A stretch of DNA of 5,877 nt, from positions 1 to 5,877 of the forward strand of contig JAGWUK010000217.1 in assembly GCA_028868455.1 (NCBI GenBank). Direction: 5' to 3'. Each line of letters opens with the position of its first letter. The first letter of the stretch is position 1. Both the position numbers and the translations under genes were made by a program. Of this stretch, positions 1 to 5,127 are shown piece by piece. Origin of the DNA: Burkholderiales bacterium. GTDB lineage: Bacteria > Pseudomonadota > Gammaproteobacteria > Burkholderiales > Burkholderiaceae_D. The notes beneath the pieces are model-generated. The model was not told the DNA's origin and did not search any database. It was given only the letters and a program-made list of their open reading frames with translations.

Positions 1-673
1 CTTTGCCGATAATGTAGGCGGACTTGTTGCGGTAAAACAGATTGGCCAGCACTTGTATCTGGTGGTTAGGCTCCATTTTCCCTGGGCCGAAATTCTCGCG
101 CAGTCTGGCCTCCACCAGAGCGACATCGCGGTCAAGGTCCTGAAATTTGGCGTTCAGCTGAAAATTGGTGACGATACGTTTGATGGTGTAATTTAATCCA
201 TCGGTCGCCGGATAGTAGACGCGATACGTCGGCGGTGTTTCTTCGCGCTCCAGATACTCGGTCGACGTGGCCGGACGGACAAAGATAAAGTCGTTGTGGA
301 AGTAGGTACGGTGCAAAAGCTTGGTGCATACCGTATTGAAAAACGTCTCGGCCAGTTCCGGGCGCAGATGGTCCGTCAGCAAACCCATGTAATGCAATTT
401 GACTTCGCGCCAGACATCGTCGGTGAGGTCGTCTTCGTCGTATTCGTCTTCCAGCGCCTGCACACATTCGCGCGCGCGCAAATCGTAAAAGGCGATGCGT
501 TCTCTCGCCGCGATTTGTGCCGCTTTCCAATCCCCCGTCTCAAAATGCCGCTTTGCCCCCTGGCTGATGGCACGGAACAAGCGGTAATGCTTGTCGAAGC
601 CATCAAGTATGGTGCGTGCGATATCGAAGGCAATCTGCGACGATAACAGCTTGGGGAAATGGGTTTGGGGCAT
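1..673 (-). CDS. aceK: Isocitrate dehydrogenase kinase/phosphatase AceK, N-terminal part (cut by window edge)
   Basis: The reading frame is open from ATG at 673 down to the left edge: 224 codons, with no stop seen. AceK is a cytosolic bifunctional enzyme that phosphorylates and dephosphorylates isocitrate dehydrogenase, so controlling flux between the TCA cycle and the glyoxylate bypass. The family is recognised from [13 protein letters not shown] near residues 21-34, the acidic stretch around 75-86, [19 protein letters not shown] near 111-129, and [13 protein letters not shown] at 212-224, which aligns with the LFYRNKAAWLVGK region of the E. coli enzyme. Known AceK proteins are about 580-600 residues, so only the N-terminal regulatory portion is present; the kinase-fold ATP site and catalytic aspartates lie outside. 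The start is well bounded: an in-frame TGA, the stop of the upstream dehydratase gene, lies three codons before the ATG. No strong Shine-Dalgarno is visible, which fits translational coupling across the 9-bp gap. Confidence 0.95.
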   Translation of the reverse strand, partial: MPQTHFPKLLSSQIAFDIARTILDGFDKHYRLFRAISQGAKRHFETGDWKAAQIAARERIAFYDLRARECVQALEDEYDEDDLTDDVWREVKLHYMGLLTDHLRPELAETFFNTVCTKLLHRTYFHNDFIFVRPATSTEYLEREETPPTYRVYYPATDGLNYTIKRIVTNFQLNAKFQDLDRDVALVEARLRENFGPGKMEPNHQIQVLANLFYRNKSAYIIGK

Positions 674-682
674 GATGTGCGC

Positions 683-1612
683 TCAGGTCAGATTAAACTG
701 GGTTTTCCAAGCTTGTAGTTTACCCAAATCCACGCCGATTCCGCCGCAAACAACAATCAGCGGTTGTTTAAATTCACTGAGTATTGGCAATTGTTGATAG
801 GCAACGGCCAAGGCGGCACCACAGGCGGGTTCAACCAGCGTGCGCAGGTCATCGGCAAAATGCAGACAGGCTGACACCGCCTGTGCATCACTAACGGTGA
901 CGGACCGGATATCGTGACGACGCGTCCAGTCAAAAGCATGCTGTGCAACACGTCGTGCACCCAGCGTACTGGCAATTGAGGTGATGGCAGGCAAGGTCAC
1001 CAGTTCGTTTGCATGGACCGAGGCGTGCAGAGACGCTGCGCCCTCTGTCTCTACCGCAATCACAGGAATATCGGCCAGGCCGTTTCTGTGCAAACCGAGC
1101 GCCACACCACTCAACAAACCACCGCCACCGACTGAGCAAATAACAACATCAAAATCCAGTTGCTCTGCCACTTCGTCGATCAAGGTGGCGTTGCCGTCCC
1201 AGATGTCAGCATGATCAAAAGGCGGTATATACACGCTGCCAGGTTGATCACAAAGACGCAAGGCGGCCTGATTGGTGACATCCCAGACGTCGCCTTCAAC
1301 GATGACGGTGGCGCCAATCGACCGGATCGCCTGCTGTACGCTGGCATGCGTGGTTTGCGGCACCAGAATCGTGGTGTGAATACCGAGCGCCACGCCGGCA
1401 ACTGCTGCAGCAAAACCCGCATTACCGCCGGAAGGGCAGACAAAATGCGTGGCGCCGTTGGCAGCTGCGCGCTGGCACATCAGACCAATGCCACGCAATT
1501 TAAATGAACCAGAAGGCTGGCTGCTTTCCATTTTCAGCCAGACTGTCTTATTTAAGGCCGCGGATAAGTTGCGGTGCTCCAACAAGGGGGTTTGAATGTG
1601 TAAAGGGTGCAT
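683..1612 (-). CDS. PLP-dependent L-serine/L-threonine dehydratase, animal SDS-like (fold type II)
   Basis: A 309-residue enzyme expected to deaminate L-serine to pyruvate and/or L-threonine to 2-oxobutyrate in the cytosol. The start LHIQTPLLEH, the block KMESSQPSGSFKLRGIG (residues 27-43, with Lys38 as the expected Schiff-base lysine), SGGNAG (61-66) as substrate/cofactor loop, SVGGGGLLSGV (160-170) as PLP phosphate loop, and VEPACGAALA (260-269) closely resemble mammalian serine dehydratase. Length also fits (about 310-330) and there is no ACT regulatory domain, unlike biosynthetic IlvA. Cys289 in VVCGG matches the cysteine that contacts the pyridine nitrogen in rat SDH, but the usual Ser/Asn after CGG is replaced by Ile-Gly. 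Residue 62 is Gly, as in SDS-like isoforms, where rat SDH has Ala65. The start at 1612 was chosen because an AGGAAG ribosome site lies just upstream and the family homology begins there; the longer frame to 1717 would overlap ivd. Serine versus threonine preference cannot be read from sequence. Confidence 0.9.
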   Translation of the reverse strand: MHPLHIQTPLLEHRNLSAALNKTVWLKMESSQPSGSFKLRGIGLMCQRAAANGATHFVCPSGGNAGFAAAVAGVALGIHTTILVPQTTHASVQQAIRSIGATVIVEGDVWDVTNQAALRLCDQPGSVYIPPFDHADIWDGNATLIDEVAEQLDFDVVICSVGGGGLLSGVALGLHRNGLADIPVIAVETEGAASLHASVHANELVTLPAITSIASTLGARRVAQHAFDWTRRHDIRSVTVSDAQAVSACLHFADDLRTLVEPACGAALAVAYQQLPILSEFKQPLIVVCGGIGVDLGKLQAWKTQFNLT

Positions 1613-1616
1613 CGTG

Positions 1617-1622
1617 CTTCCT
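1617..1622 (-). promoter_or_regulatory. Ribosome binding site that fixes the dehydratase start
   Basis: The minus strand reads AGGAAG, four bases before ATG at 1612 (the AGGA core is six bases from it). It supports this start over the in-frame ATG at 1717, which lies inside the coding region of the isovaleryl-CoA dehydrogenase gene and would add 35 residues with no family homology. Confidence 0.7.
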
Positions 1623-1632
1623 GGTGTTATGC

Positions 1633-1676
1633 GCCGCCGCTCTTCCGCCTGTGATGCTGAACGCAAGAGCAGCGGC
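1633..1676 (-). promoter_or_regulatory. GC-rich hairpin in the ivd-dehydratase gap
   Basis: Two 15-base arms (1662-1676 and 1633-1647) are inverted repeats separated by a 14-base loop (1648-1661). On the minus-strand transcript the stem has 13 Watson-Crick pairs, one U-G wobble and one G-G mismatch; on the opposite strand the wobble becomes a C-A mismatch, so the structure favours the direction in which the operon is read. No T-run follows it, so it is not a standard intrinsic terminator. It ends about 10 bases before the ribosome site of the next gene. Plausible roles are a 3' stabiliser for the upstream message, a processing site that sets different levels of ivd and the downstream genes, or a partial attenuator. 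The hairpin is seen; its role is inferred. Confidence 0.55.
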
Positions 1677-1685
1677 AGGGCGCGC

Positions 1686-2870
1686 TTATTTCGTTTCTGC
1701 GAACAGTTCGCGGCCAATCAGCATACGACGGATTTCGCTTGTACCGGCACCGATTTCGTACAGCTTGGCATCACGCCACAAGCGGCCGACGGGATATTCA
1801 TTGATGTAGCCGTTGCCACCGAGCGTCTGAATTGCCTCGCCTGCCATCCAGGTCGCTTTTTCTGCCGAGTACAAAATGGCGCCAGCCGCGTCTTTACGCA
1901 ATGCGCGGACTTGCTCAGGATTGACAGCGCGGTCGCAAGCCTGGCCGACGGCGTAAACATAGGCTTTGCAGGCCATCATGGTCGAATACATATCCGCCAG
2001 CTTGCCCTGCATCAGCTGAAATTCGCCGATAGGCTGACCGAATTGTTTGCGGTCATGCACATAAGGAACGACCACGTCCATACAGGCTTGCATGATACCC
2101 AGCGGGCCACCGGACAACACCGTGCGTTCAAAATCCAGACCGGACATCAGGACATTGACGCCTTTACCGAGGCCACCGAGCACGTTTTCCGCCGGTACTT
2201 CGCAGTCTTCAAACACCAGTTCGCCAGTGTGTGAACCGCGCATGCCGAGTTTGTCGAGCTTTTGCGCAATGCTGAAACCTTTGAAGCCTTTTTCAATCAG
2301 GAACGCAGTCATGCCGCGCGGACCGGCTTCCAGATCGTTTTTGGCATATACCACCAGGGTATCGGCATCCGGACCGTTGGTGATCCACATTTTGGTACCG
2401 TTCAATACCCAGCGGTCACCTTTGAAATCGGCACGCAATTTCATGCTGACCACGTCAGAACCGGCATTCGGCTCAGACATCGCCAACGCGCCGACATGTT
2501 CACCGGAGATCAGTTTAGGCAGGTATTTTTGTTTTTGTTCTTCAGTGCCATTGCGTTTGATCTGGTTCACGCACAGATTCGAATGGGCACCATAGGACAG
2601 ACCGACTGAAGCGGAGGCACGTGAAATTTCTTCCATCGCGATAATGTGGGCGAGGTAACCCATATTGGCGCCGCCGTATTCTTCGCTGACGGTCACACCC
2701 AAAATTCCGAGCTCGCCCATCTTGCGCCACAAATCCATGGGAAACTGGTCGCTGCGATCGATCTCCGCAGCACGCGGGGCGATTTCGGCGCTCGCAAATT
2801 GTTGCACTGCTTCGCGCAATGCGGCGATATCTTCGCCATGATCAAAAGTCAAACCGGGTAAATGCAGCAT
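1686..2870 (-). CDS. ivd: Isovaleryl-CoA dehydrogenase
   Basis: A 394-residue FAD enzyme (also called LiuA) that oxidises isovaleryl-CoA to 3-methylcrotonyl-CoA in leucine breakdown and passes electrons to electron-transfer flavoprotein. The three acyl-CoA dehydrogenase regions are complete: an N-terminal helical domain (about 1-125), a middle beta domain starting at the signature [13 protein letters not shown] (127-139), and a C-terminal helical domain with the second signature around 348-367 ([10 protein letters not shown] onward). Two features mark it as IVD and not a straight-chain dehydrogenase: the catalytic base is Glu in [13 protein letters not shown] (E248, matching Glu254 of the human enzyme), and the C-terminal position where MCAD has its catalytic Glu376 (YEGTS) is [10 protein letters not shown] (371-380), with Ala there. 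A GAGGA ribosome site at 2875-2879 precedes ATG 2870. The gene lies second in the presumed operon, 50 bp after the thioesterase. In known liu clusters the partners are methylcrotonyl-CoA carboxylase, hydratase and HMG-CoA lyase; none is in view, so they may lie beyond aceK or elsewhere. Confidence 0.96.
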   Translation of the reverse strand: MLHLPGLTFDHGEDIAALREAVQQFASAEIAPRAAEIDRSDQFPMDLWRKMGELGILGVTVSEEYGGANMGYLAHIIAMEEISRASASVGLSYGAHSNLCVNQIKRNGTEEQKQKYLPKLISGEHVGALAMSEPNAGSDVVSMKLRADFKGDRWVLNGTKMWITNGPDADTLVVYAKNDLEAGPRGMTAFLIEKGFKGFSIAQKLDKLGMRGSHTGELVFEDCEVPAENVLGGLGKGVNVLMSGLDFERTVLSGGPLGIMQACMDVVVPYVHDRKQFGQPIGEFQLMQGKLADMYSTMMACKAYVYAVGQACDRAVNPEQVRALRKDAAGAILYSAEKATWMAGEAIQTLGGNGYINEYPVGRLWRDAKLYEIGAGTSEIRRMLIGRELFAETK

Positions 2871-2881
2871 GTCATCCTCGC

Positions 2882-2895
2882 ACTTTTATAAAAGT
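2882..2895. repeat. 14-bp perfect AT-rich palindrome in the thioesterase-ivd gap
   Basis: ACTTTTATAAAAGT is its own reverse complement and lies 11 bases ahead of the ivd start codon. It does not share the ACGT core of the candidate LiuR operators. It contains TATAAA, but a start site set by that hexamer would leave a leader of under about ten bases and there is no good -35, so I do not call it a promoter. It may be a DNA-binding site or chance. Confidence 0.4.
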
Positions 2896-2920
2896 TAAAT
2901 CAGGGTTGGGGTATTGCGGA

Positions 2921-3388
2921 TTAACTACCCACTTTAGTTGAAACCATGGGAATCACAAACAGGGTTTGCTGCATGATGGCGCAGAGCTTTTCCTTGCCTT
3001 GATTCACCACAAAAATATCGGCACTGGAAACCACCAGTGTTTTGCCCGACTTCAAAACCTTGCCACGTGCGATCAGCGTGTCACCGACACCTGGCGCAAC
3101 GATATTGATCTTGTACTCTGCTGTTAAGCACTCACTTACCGGCATCAGCAATGTATTCGCTGCATAACCACCAGCGGCATCTGCGACGGCACCGATCACC
3201 CCGCCATGAAAATAGCCATGTTGCTGCGTCACAGCCGGCCCCATAGGGATAACAATTTCACAAGCACCGGGCGTCATACTGGTCAGTCTGGCATTCCAGG
3301 CGGTCAGCGCACCCTGAGCATTAAAACTTTCCAGCAGCATGAATGCCAGCTTGTGATCCAGCGATGCAGGTGTTGTTTGATTGCTCAT
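2921..3388 (-). CDS. PaaI/4HBT-family hotdog-fold acyl-CoA thioesterase
   Basis: A 155-residue single-domain protein predicted to hydrolyse an acyl- or aryl-CoA thioester to the free acid and CoA in the cytosol; members usually act as tetramers. The family motif is QQHGYFHGGVIGAVADAAGG (55-74): the HGG loop (His61) and Asp70 at the start of the central hotdog helix match the catalytic positions of PaaI-like thioesterases. It is followed by strands LTAEYKINIVAPG (88-100) and DTLIARGKVLKSGKTLVVSSADIFV (103-127). Length is normal (130-160). The substrate cannot be read from sequence; position as first gene before ivd suggests a branched-chain acyl-CoA or release of CoA from stalled intermediates. 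A CGGAG ribosome site (3394-3398) is five bases from ATG 3388. It is the first gene downstream of the 28-bp palindrome and its overlapping promoter. Confidence 0.88.
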   Translation of the reverse strand: MSNQTTPASLDHKLAFMLLESFNAQGALTAWNARLTSMTPGACEIVIPMGPAVTQQHGYFHGGVIGAVADAAGGYAANTLLMPVSECLTAEYKINIVAPGVGDTLIARGKVLKSGKTLVVSSADIFVVNQGKEKLCAIMQQTLFVIPMVSTKVGS

Positions 3389-3428
3389 GACAGCTCCGGT
3401 CAGAATGACGATCTTGTGGCGAGTGAAA

Positions 3429-3457
3429 ATAATACGACCAATTGACGTTTACGTAAA
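3429..3457 (-). promoter_or_regulatory. Sigma70-like promoter for the thioesterase-ivd-dehydratase-aceK operon
   Basis: On the minus strand TTTACG (3452-3457, 4 of 6 against TTGACA) is followed after 17 bp by TATTAT (3429-3434, 5 of 6 against TATAAT). The expected transcription start is near 3422, giving a leader of about 34 bases before ATG 3388. The -35 and much of the spacer lie inside the 28-bp palindrome, so a protein bound there would occlude RNA polymerase. An alternative -35, TTGACG, in the outer arm of the palindrome would be 23 bp from the -10, which is too far. Confidence 0.55.
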
Positions 3458-3466
3458 CGTCAATTG
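3439..3466. promoter_or_regulatory. 28-bp perfect palindrome, candidate LiuR operator
   Basis: The left arm CAATTGACGTTTAC (3439-3452) is the exact reverse complement of the right arm GTAAACGTCAATTG (3453-3466), with no spacer and no mismatch. It lies 26 bp after the regulator stop codon and 50 bp before the thioesterase ATG. The inner GTTTACGTAAAC resembles, from memory, the ACGT-centred LiuR motifs inferred by comparative genomics in proteobacteria. A related dyad occurs upstream of the regulator's own gene. It is not a terminator: there is no T-run and its GC content is low. Confidence 0.75.
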
Positions 3467-3491
3467 CGAGGATTTGTGCACAACCGTAGTT

Positions 3492-3893
3492 TTACGATGC
3501 TCCCTGCGTGTCGTTGACCTGCGCCAGCAAGCGCAGACTCTCTTCTTCGTGGGCGCTGATTTCCGCCAGCATCACTTCGATGTCCTCACGTTGTTGCTCC
3601 AGCGAAGCACGGTGACGCGCCAGCACAACCAGAAAGCTTTGCAGCTGCGCTTCGGTATCCTTGGGCGAGCCGTACATGTCAACCAGGCTTTTGATATCCG
3701 ACAGACTCAGCCCCAGACGCTTGCCGCGCAGGGTCAGCTTCAGATGTGTGCGTTCGCGCGCCGTGTAGACGCGGTTGCGTCCGCTCGGCCCTTCGCGGGT
3801 CGGACTTAGCAATCCCTGGTCTTCATAAAAACGGATTGCCCTTGGAGTAATATCGAATTCGCGGGCTAATTCGGTAATGGTGTAGGTGGCCAT
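3492..3893 (-). CDS. liuR: MerR-family transcriptional regulator, LiuR type
   Basis: A 133-residue DNA-binding regulator. The N-terminal MerR winged helix-turn-helix covers about 1-70: YTITELAREFDITPRAIRFY (4-23), then EDQGLLSPTREG and the wing RNRVYTARERTHLKL. The stretch LKLTLRGKRLGLSLSDIKSL (51-70) plus DMY is characteristic of LiuR-like proteins, which control branched-chain amino acid and related acyl-CoA catabolism in proteobacteria. Residues about 80-125 form the usual dimerising coiled coil. There are no cysteines, which argues against a metal sensor; the ligand in this group is expected to be an acyl-CoA intermediate but is not shown here. The start at 3893 is chosen because MerR homology begins at MATYTITELA; the in-frame ATG at 3959 lies in a candidate operator and adds 22 residues unlike the family. 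No clear Shine-Dalgarno is seen for either start. It sits upstream of the ivd operon on the same strand and is divergent from the hydrolase. Confidence 0.9.
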   Translation of the reverse strand: MATYTITELAREFDITPRAIRFYEDQGLLSPTREGPSGRNRVYTARERTHLKLTLRGKRLGLSLSDIKSLVDMYGSPKDTEAQLQSFLVVLARHRASLEQQREDIEVMLAEISAHEEESLRLLAQVNDTQGAS

Positions 3894-3929
3894 AGTTTGA
3901 GGGTCTGATAACACAAAATCGAATTTCTG

Positions 3930-3959
3930 ATTACAATCTGCAGTTAACGTTAACGTCAT
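3930..3959 (-). promoter_or_regulatory. Candidate promoter of the liuR-like gene
   Basis: On the minus strand ATGACG (3954-3959) and TGTAAT (3930-3935, 5 of 6 against TATAAT) are 18 bp apart, with the GTTAACGTTAAC dyad (3943-3954) inside the spacer, the arrangement typical of MerR-controlled promoters. The -35 is a poor match. A rival closer to the gene is TTGTAA and TGTTAT with 17 bp spacing, which would put the dyads upstream of the -35. Sequence alone does not decide between them. Confidence 0.35.
3943..3954. promoter_or_regulatory. 12-bp palindrome, candidate LiuR operator (autoregulatory)
   Basis: GTTAACGTTAAC is a perfect dyad between the divergent regulator and hydrolase genes. It matches the core of the operon palindrome (GTTTACGTAAAC) except at two positions that change together and keep the symmetry, and both copies are followed by GTCA on the plus strand. 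This supports binding by the same protein. The site is 50 bp upstream of the regulator ATG and 72 bp upstream of the hydrolase ATG. Confidence 0.6.
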
Positions 3960-3961
3960 AT

Positions 3962-3973
3962 CGCGTTAACGCG
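3962..3973. promoter_or_regulatory. Second 12-bp palindrome in the divergent region
   Basis: CGCGTTAACGCG is a perfect dyad whose centre lies 19 bp from that of the neighbouring GTTAACGTTAAC, nearly two helical turns, so both would face the same side of the DNA. It shares the GTTAAC element but not the ACGT centre, so it may be a weaker second site, a site for another protein, or part of the hydrolase promoter. I could not find convincing -35/-10 hexamers for the hydrolase nearby. Confidence 0.4.
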
Positions 3974-4026
3974 CATTGTAGGCGATTCCGCCAACAACGT
4001 CCGCCAAAAAATATTCGAGACCCGTC

Positions 4027-5127
4027 ATGAACAGCTTAGAAATGCAACTCAACTACCCGTTTGGCGATGTGCTGCCCGATTCCGGAAAAACGGTGGAAAT
4101 CGCACCGGGTGTCTTGTGGATCAGAATGGGATTGCCGTTTGCCCTGAACCATATCAATCTCTGGATGCTGGAAGACGTCGTGGAAACAGAGCAAGGGCGC
4201 CTGCATGGCTGGACCGTGGTGGATTGCGGGATTGCCAGCGATGCCACGCGCGATGCCTGGGGCGTGCTGTATGCCGATCTCGACAATCATTTACGCGGCT
4301 TGCCTATCGTGCGCGTGATCGCGACGCACTGCCACCCCGATCATGTCGGACTGGCGGACTGGCTGTGCAGCCGCTGGAATGTATCGCTGTGGATGACCGC
4401 AGGTGAATATGCCTTTGCCCGCATGATGTCGGCCAGCCTGCCGGGTGCCGATGGTACGGCGATGTTCCCGCATTTCCGCAAACATGGCCTGACCGACGAG
4501 ACCATGCAGGAACAGATACAAGAACGCAAGAGCCATTACACGCGCCTGGTGCCGACTGTGCCGACCTCGTATCATCGTCTGCAGGAAGGCATTCCGGTCA
4601 ACATACTGGATCGCGAATGGCAGATCATCACTGGCTTCGGCCATTCGCCGGAACATGCTTCCCTGTATTGCGCGGAGCTGAATCTGTTGATTTCCGGCGA
4701 TATGTTGCTGCCACGCATTTCGACGAATGTCTCGGTATTTGCCATTGAACCGGAAGCCAATCCGGTGCAGCAATATCTGGACTCCTTACAGAAATTTCTG
4801 CCCTTGCCAGACGATGTACTGATCCTGCCTTCGCACGGCAAACCCTTTCATGGCCTGAGTACACGTATCCGCCAATTGCAAGACCATCACACCGAACGGC
4901 TGGCCGAAGTGCAGACCGCATGCGCCACGCCGCAATCCGCCTGCGACATCGTCCCCATCATGTTCCGCCGCCCGCTCGACGCACATCAGCTCACGTTCGC
5001 CATCGGCGAAGCGTTAGCGCATCTGCACAAGCTGTGGTTTGATGGCCTGCTGAAACGCGAACTGGGGGACGATGGCATAGTACGGTTTATCAATATGGAA
5101 AATCAGATTTCCACTCAGGCAGAGTGA
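4027..5127 (+). CDS. Metallo-beta-lactamase-fold hydrolase
   Basis: A 366-residue protein with a complete MBL zinc site: THCHPDHVG (HxHxDH; His101, His103, Asp105, His106), a third-motif histidine in GFGHSPEH (His206), the bridging aspartate in LISGDMLL (Asp225) and the last histidine in LPSHGKPF (His270). The MBL core covers about 23-275. The remaining 90 residues, helical and ending KLWFDGLLKRELGDDGIVRF, look like the C-terminal winged-helix extension of LACTB2-like and similar COG0491 proteins. No signal peptide is seen, so a periplasmic antibiotic-degrading lactamase is unlikely; cytosolic thioester, lactone or phosphodiester hydrolysis is possible, but the substrate is unknown. The gene is divergent from the LiuR-like regulator across a 133-bp region with two palindromes, so co-regulation with leucine breakdown is plausible. 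The Shine-Dalgarno is weak (GAGA about 9 bases upstream); ATG 4042 is a less supported alternative start. The 3' end overlaps the convergent gene by 13 bp. Confidence 0.88.
   Translation: MNSLEMQLNYPFGDVLPDSGKTVEIAPGVLWIRMGLPFALNHINLWMLEDVVETEQGRLHGWTVVDCGIASDATRDAWGVLYADLDNHLRGLPIVRVIATHCHPDHVGLADWLCSRWNVSLWMTAGEYAFARMMSASLPGADGTAMFPHFRKHGLTDETMQEQIQERKSHYTRLVPTVPTSYHRLQEGIPVNILDREWQIITGFGHSPEHASLYCAELNLLISGDMLLPRISTNVSVFAIEPEANPVQQYLDSLQKFLPLPDDVLILPSHGKPFHGLSTRIRQLQDHHTERLAEVQTACATPQSACDIVPIMFRRPLDAHQLTFAIGEALAHLHKLWFDGLLKRELGDDGIVRFINMENQISTQAE

Noticed and set aside
132..633. Minus-strand open frames of 132 and 85 codons and a plus-strand frame inside the first 640 bases
   Set aside because: All lie in other frames of the aceK coding region, which has strong family matches from 673 to the edge.
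1613..1717. 35-residue N-terminal extension of the dehydratase from an upstream in-frame ATG at 1717
   Set aside because: It overlaps the ivd coding end, lacks family homology, and the ATG at 1612 has a good AGGAAG ribosome site.
1596..2234. Open plus-strand frame of 212 codons opposite ivd and the ivd-dehydratase gap
   Set aside because: It is antisense to a clearly conserved enzyme, has no recognisable domain or ribosome site, and is explained by codon bias of the true gene.
2885..2890. TATAAA as the -10 of an internal ivd promoter
   Set aside because: It would leave a leader of under ten bases that barely includes the ribosome site, and no acceptable -35 lies 16-18 bp upstream.
3439..3466. 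The 28-bp palindrome as an intrinsic terminator for the regulator gene
   Set aside because: The stem is AT-rich with no loop spacer and no T-run follows; position and promoter overlap fit an operator better.
3894..3959. 22-residue N-terminal extension of the MerR regulator starting at 3959
   Set aside because: The start falls in a candidate operator/promoter with no ribosome site, and MerR homology begins at the ATG at 3893.
4291..4773. Minus-strand frame of 160 codons opposite the MBL hydrolase
   Set aside because: The opposite strand carries all MBL zinc motifs; the antisense frame has no domain and no start signal.
4027..5127. MBL protein as an antibiotic-resistance beta-lactamase
   Set aside because: It has no signal peptide, has a C-terminal extension of the LACTB2-like type, and sits with catabolic genes; the fold alone does not imply lactam hydrolysis.
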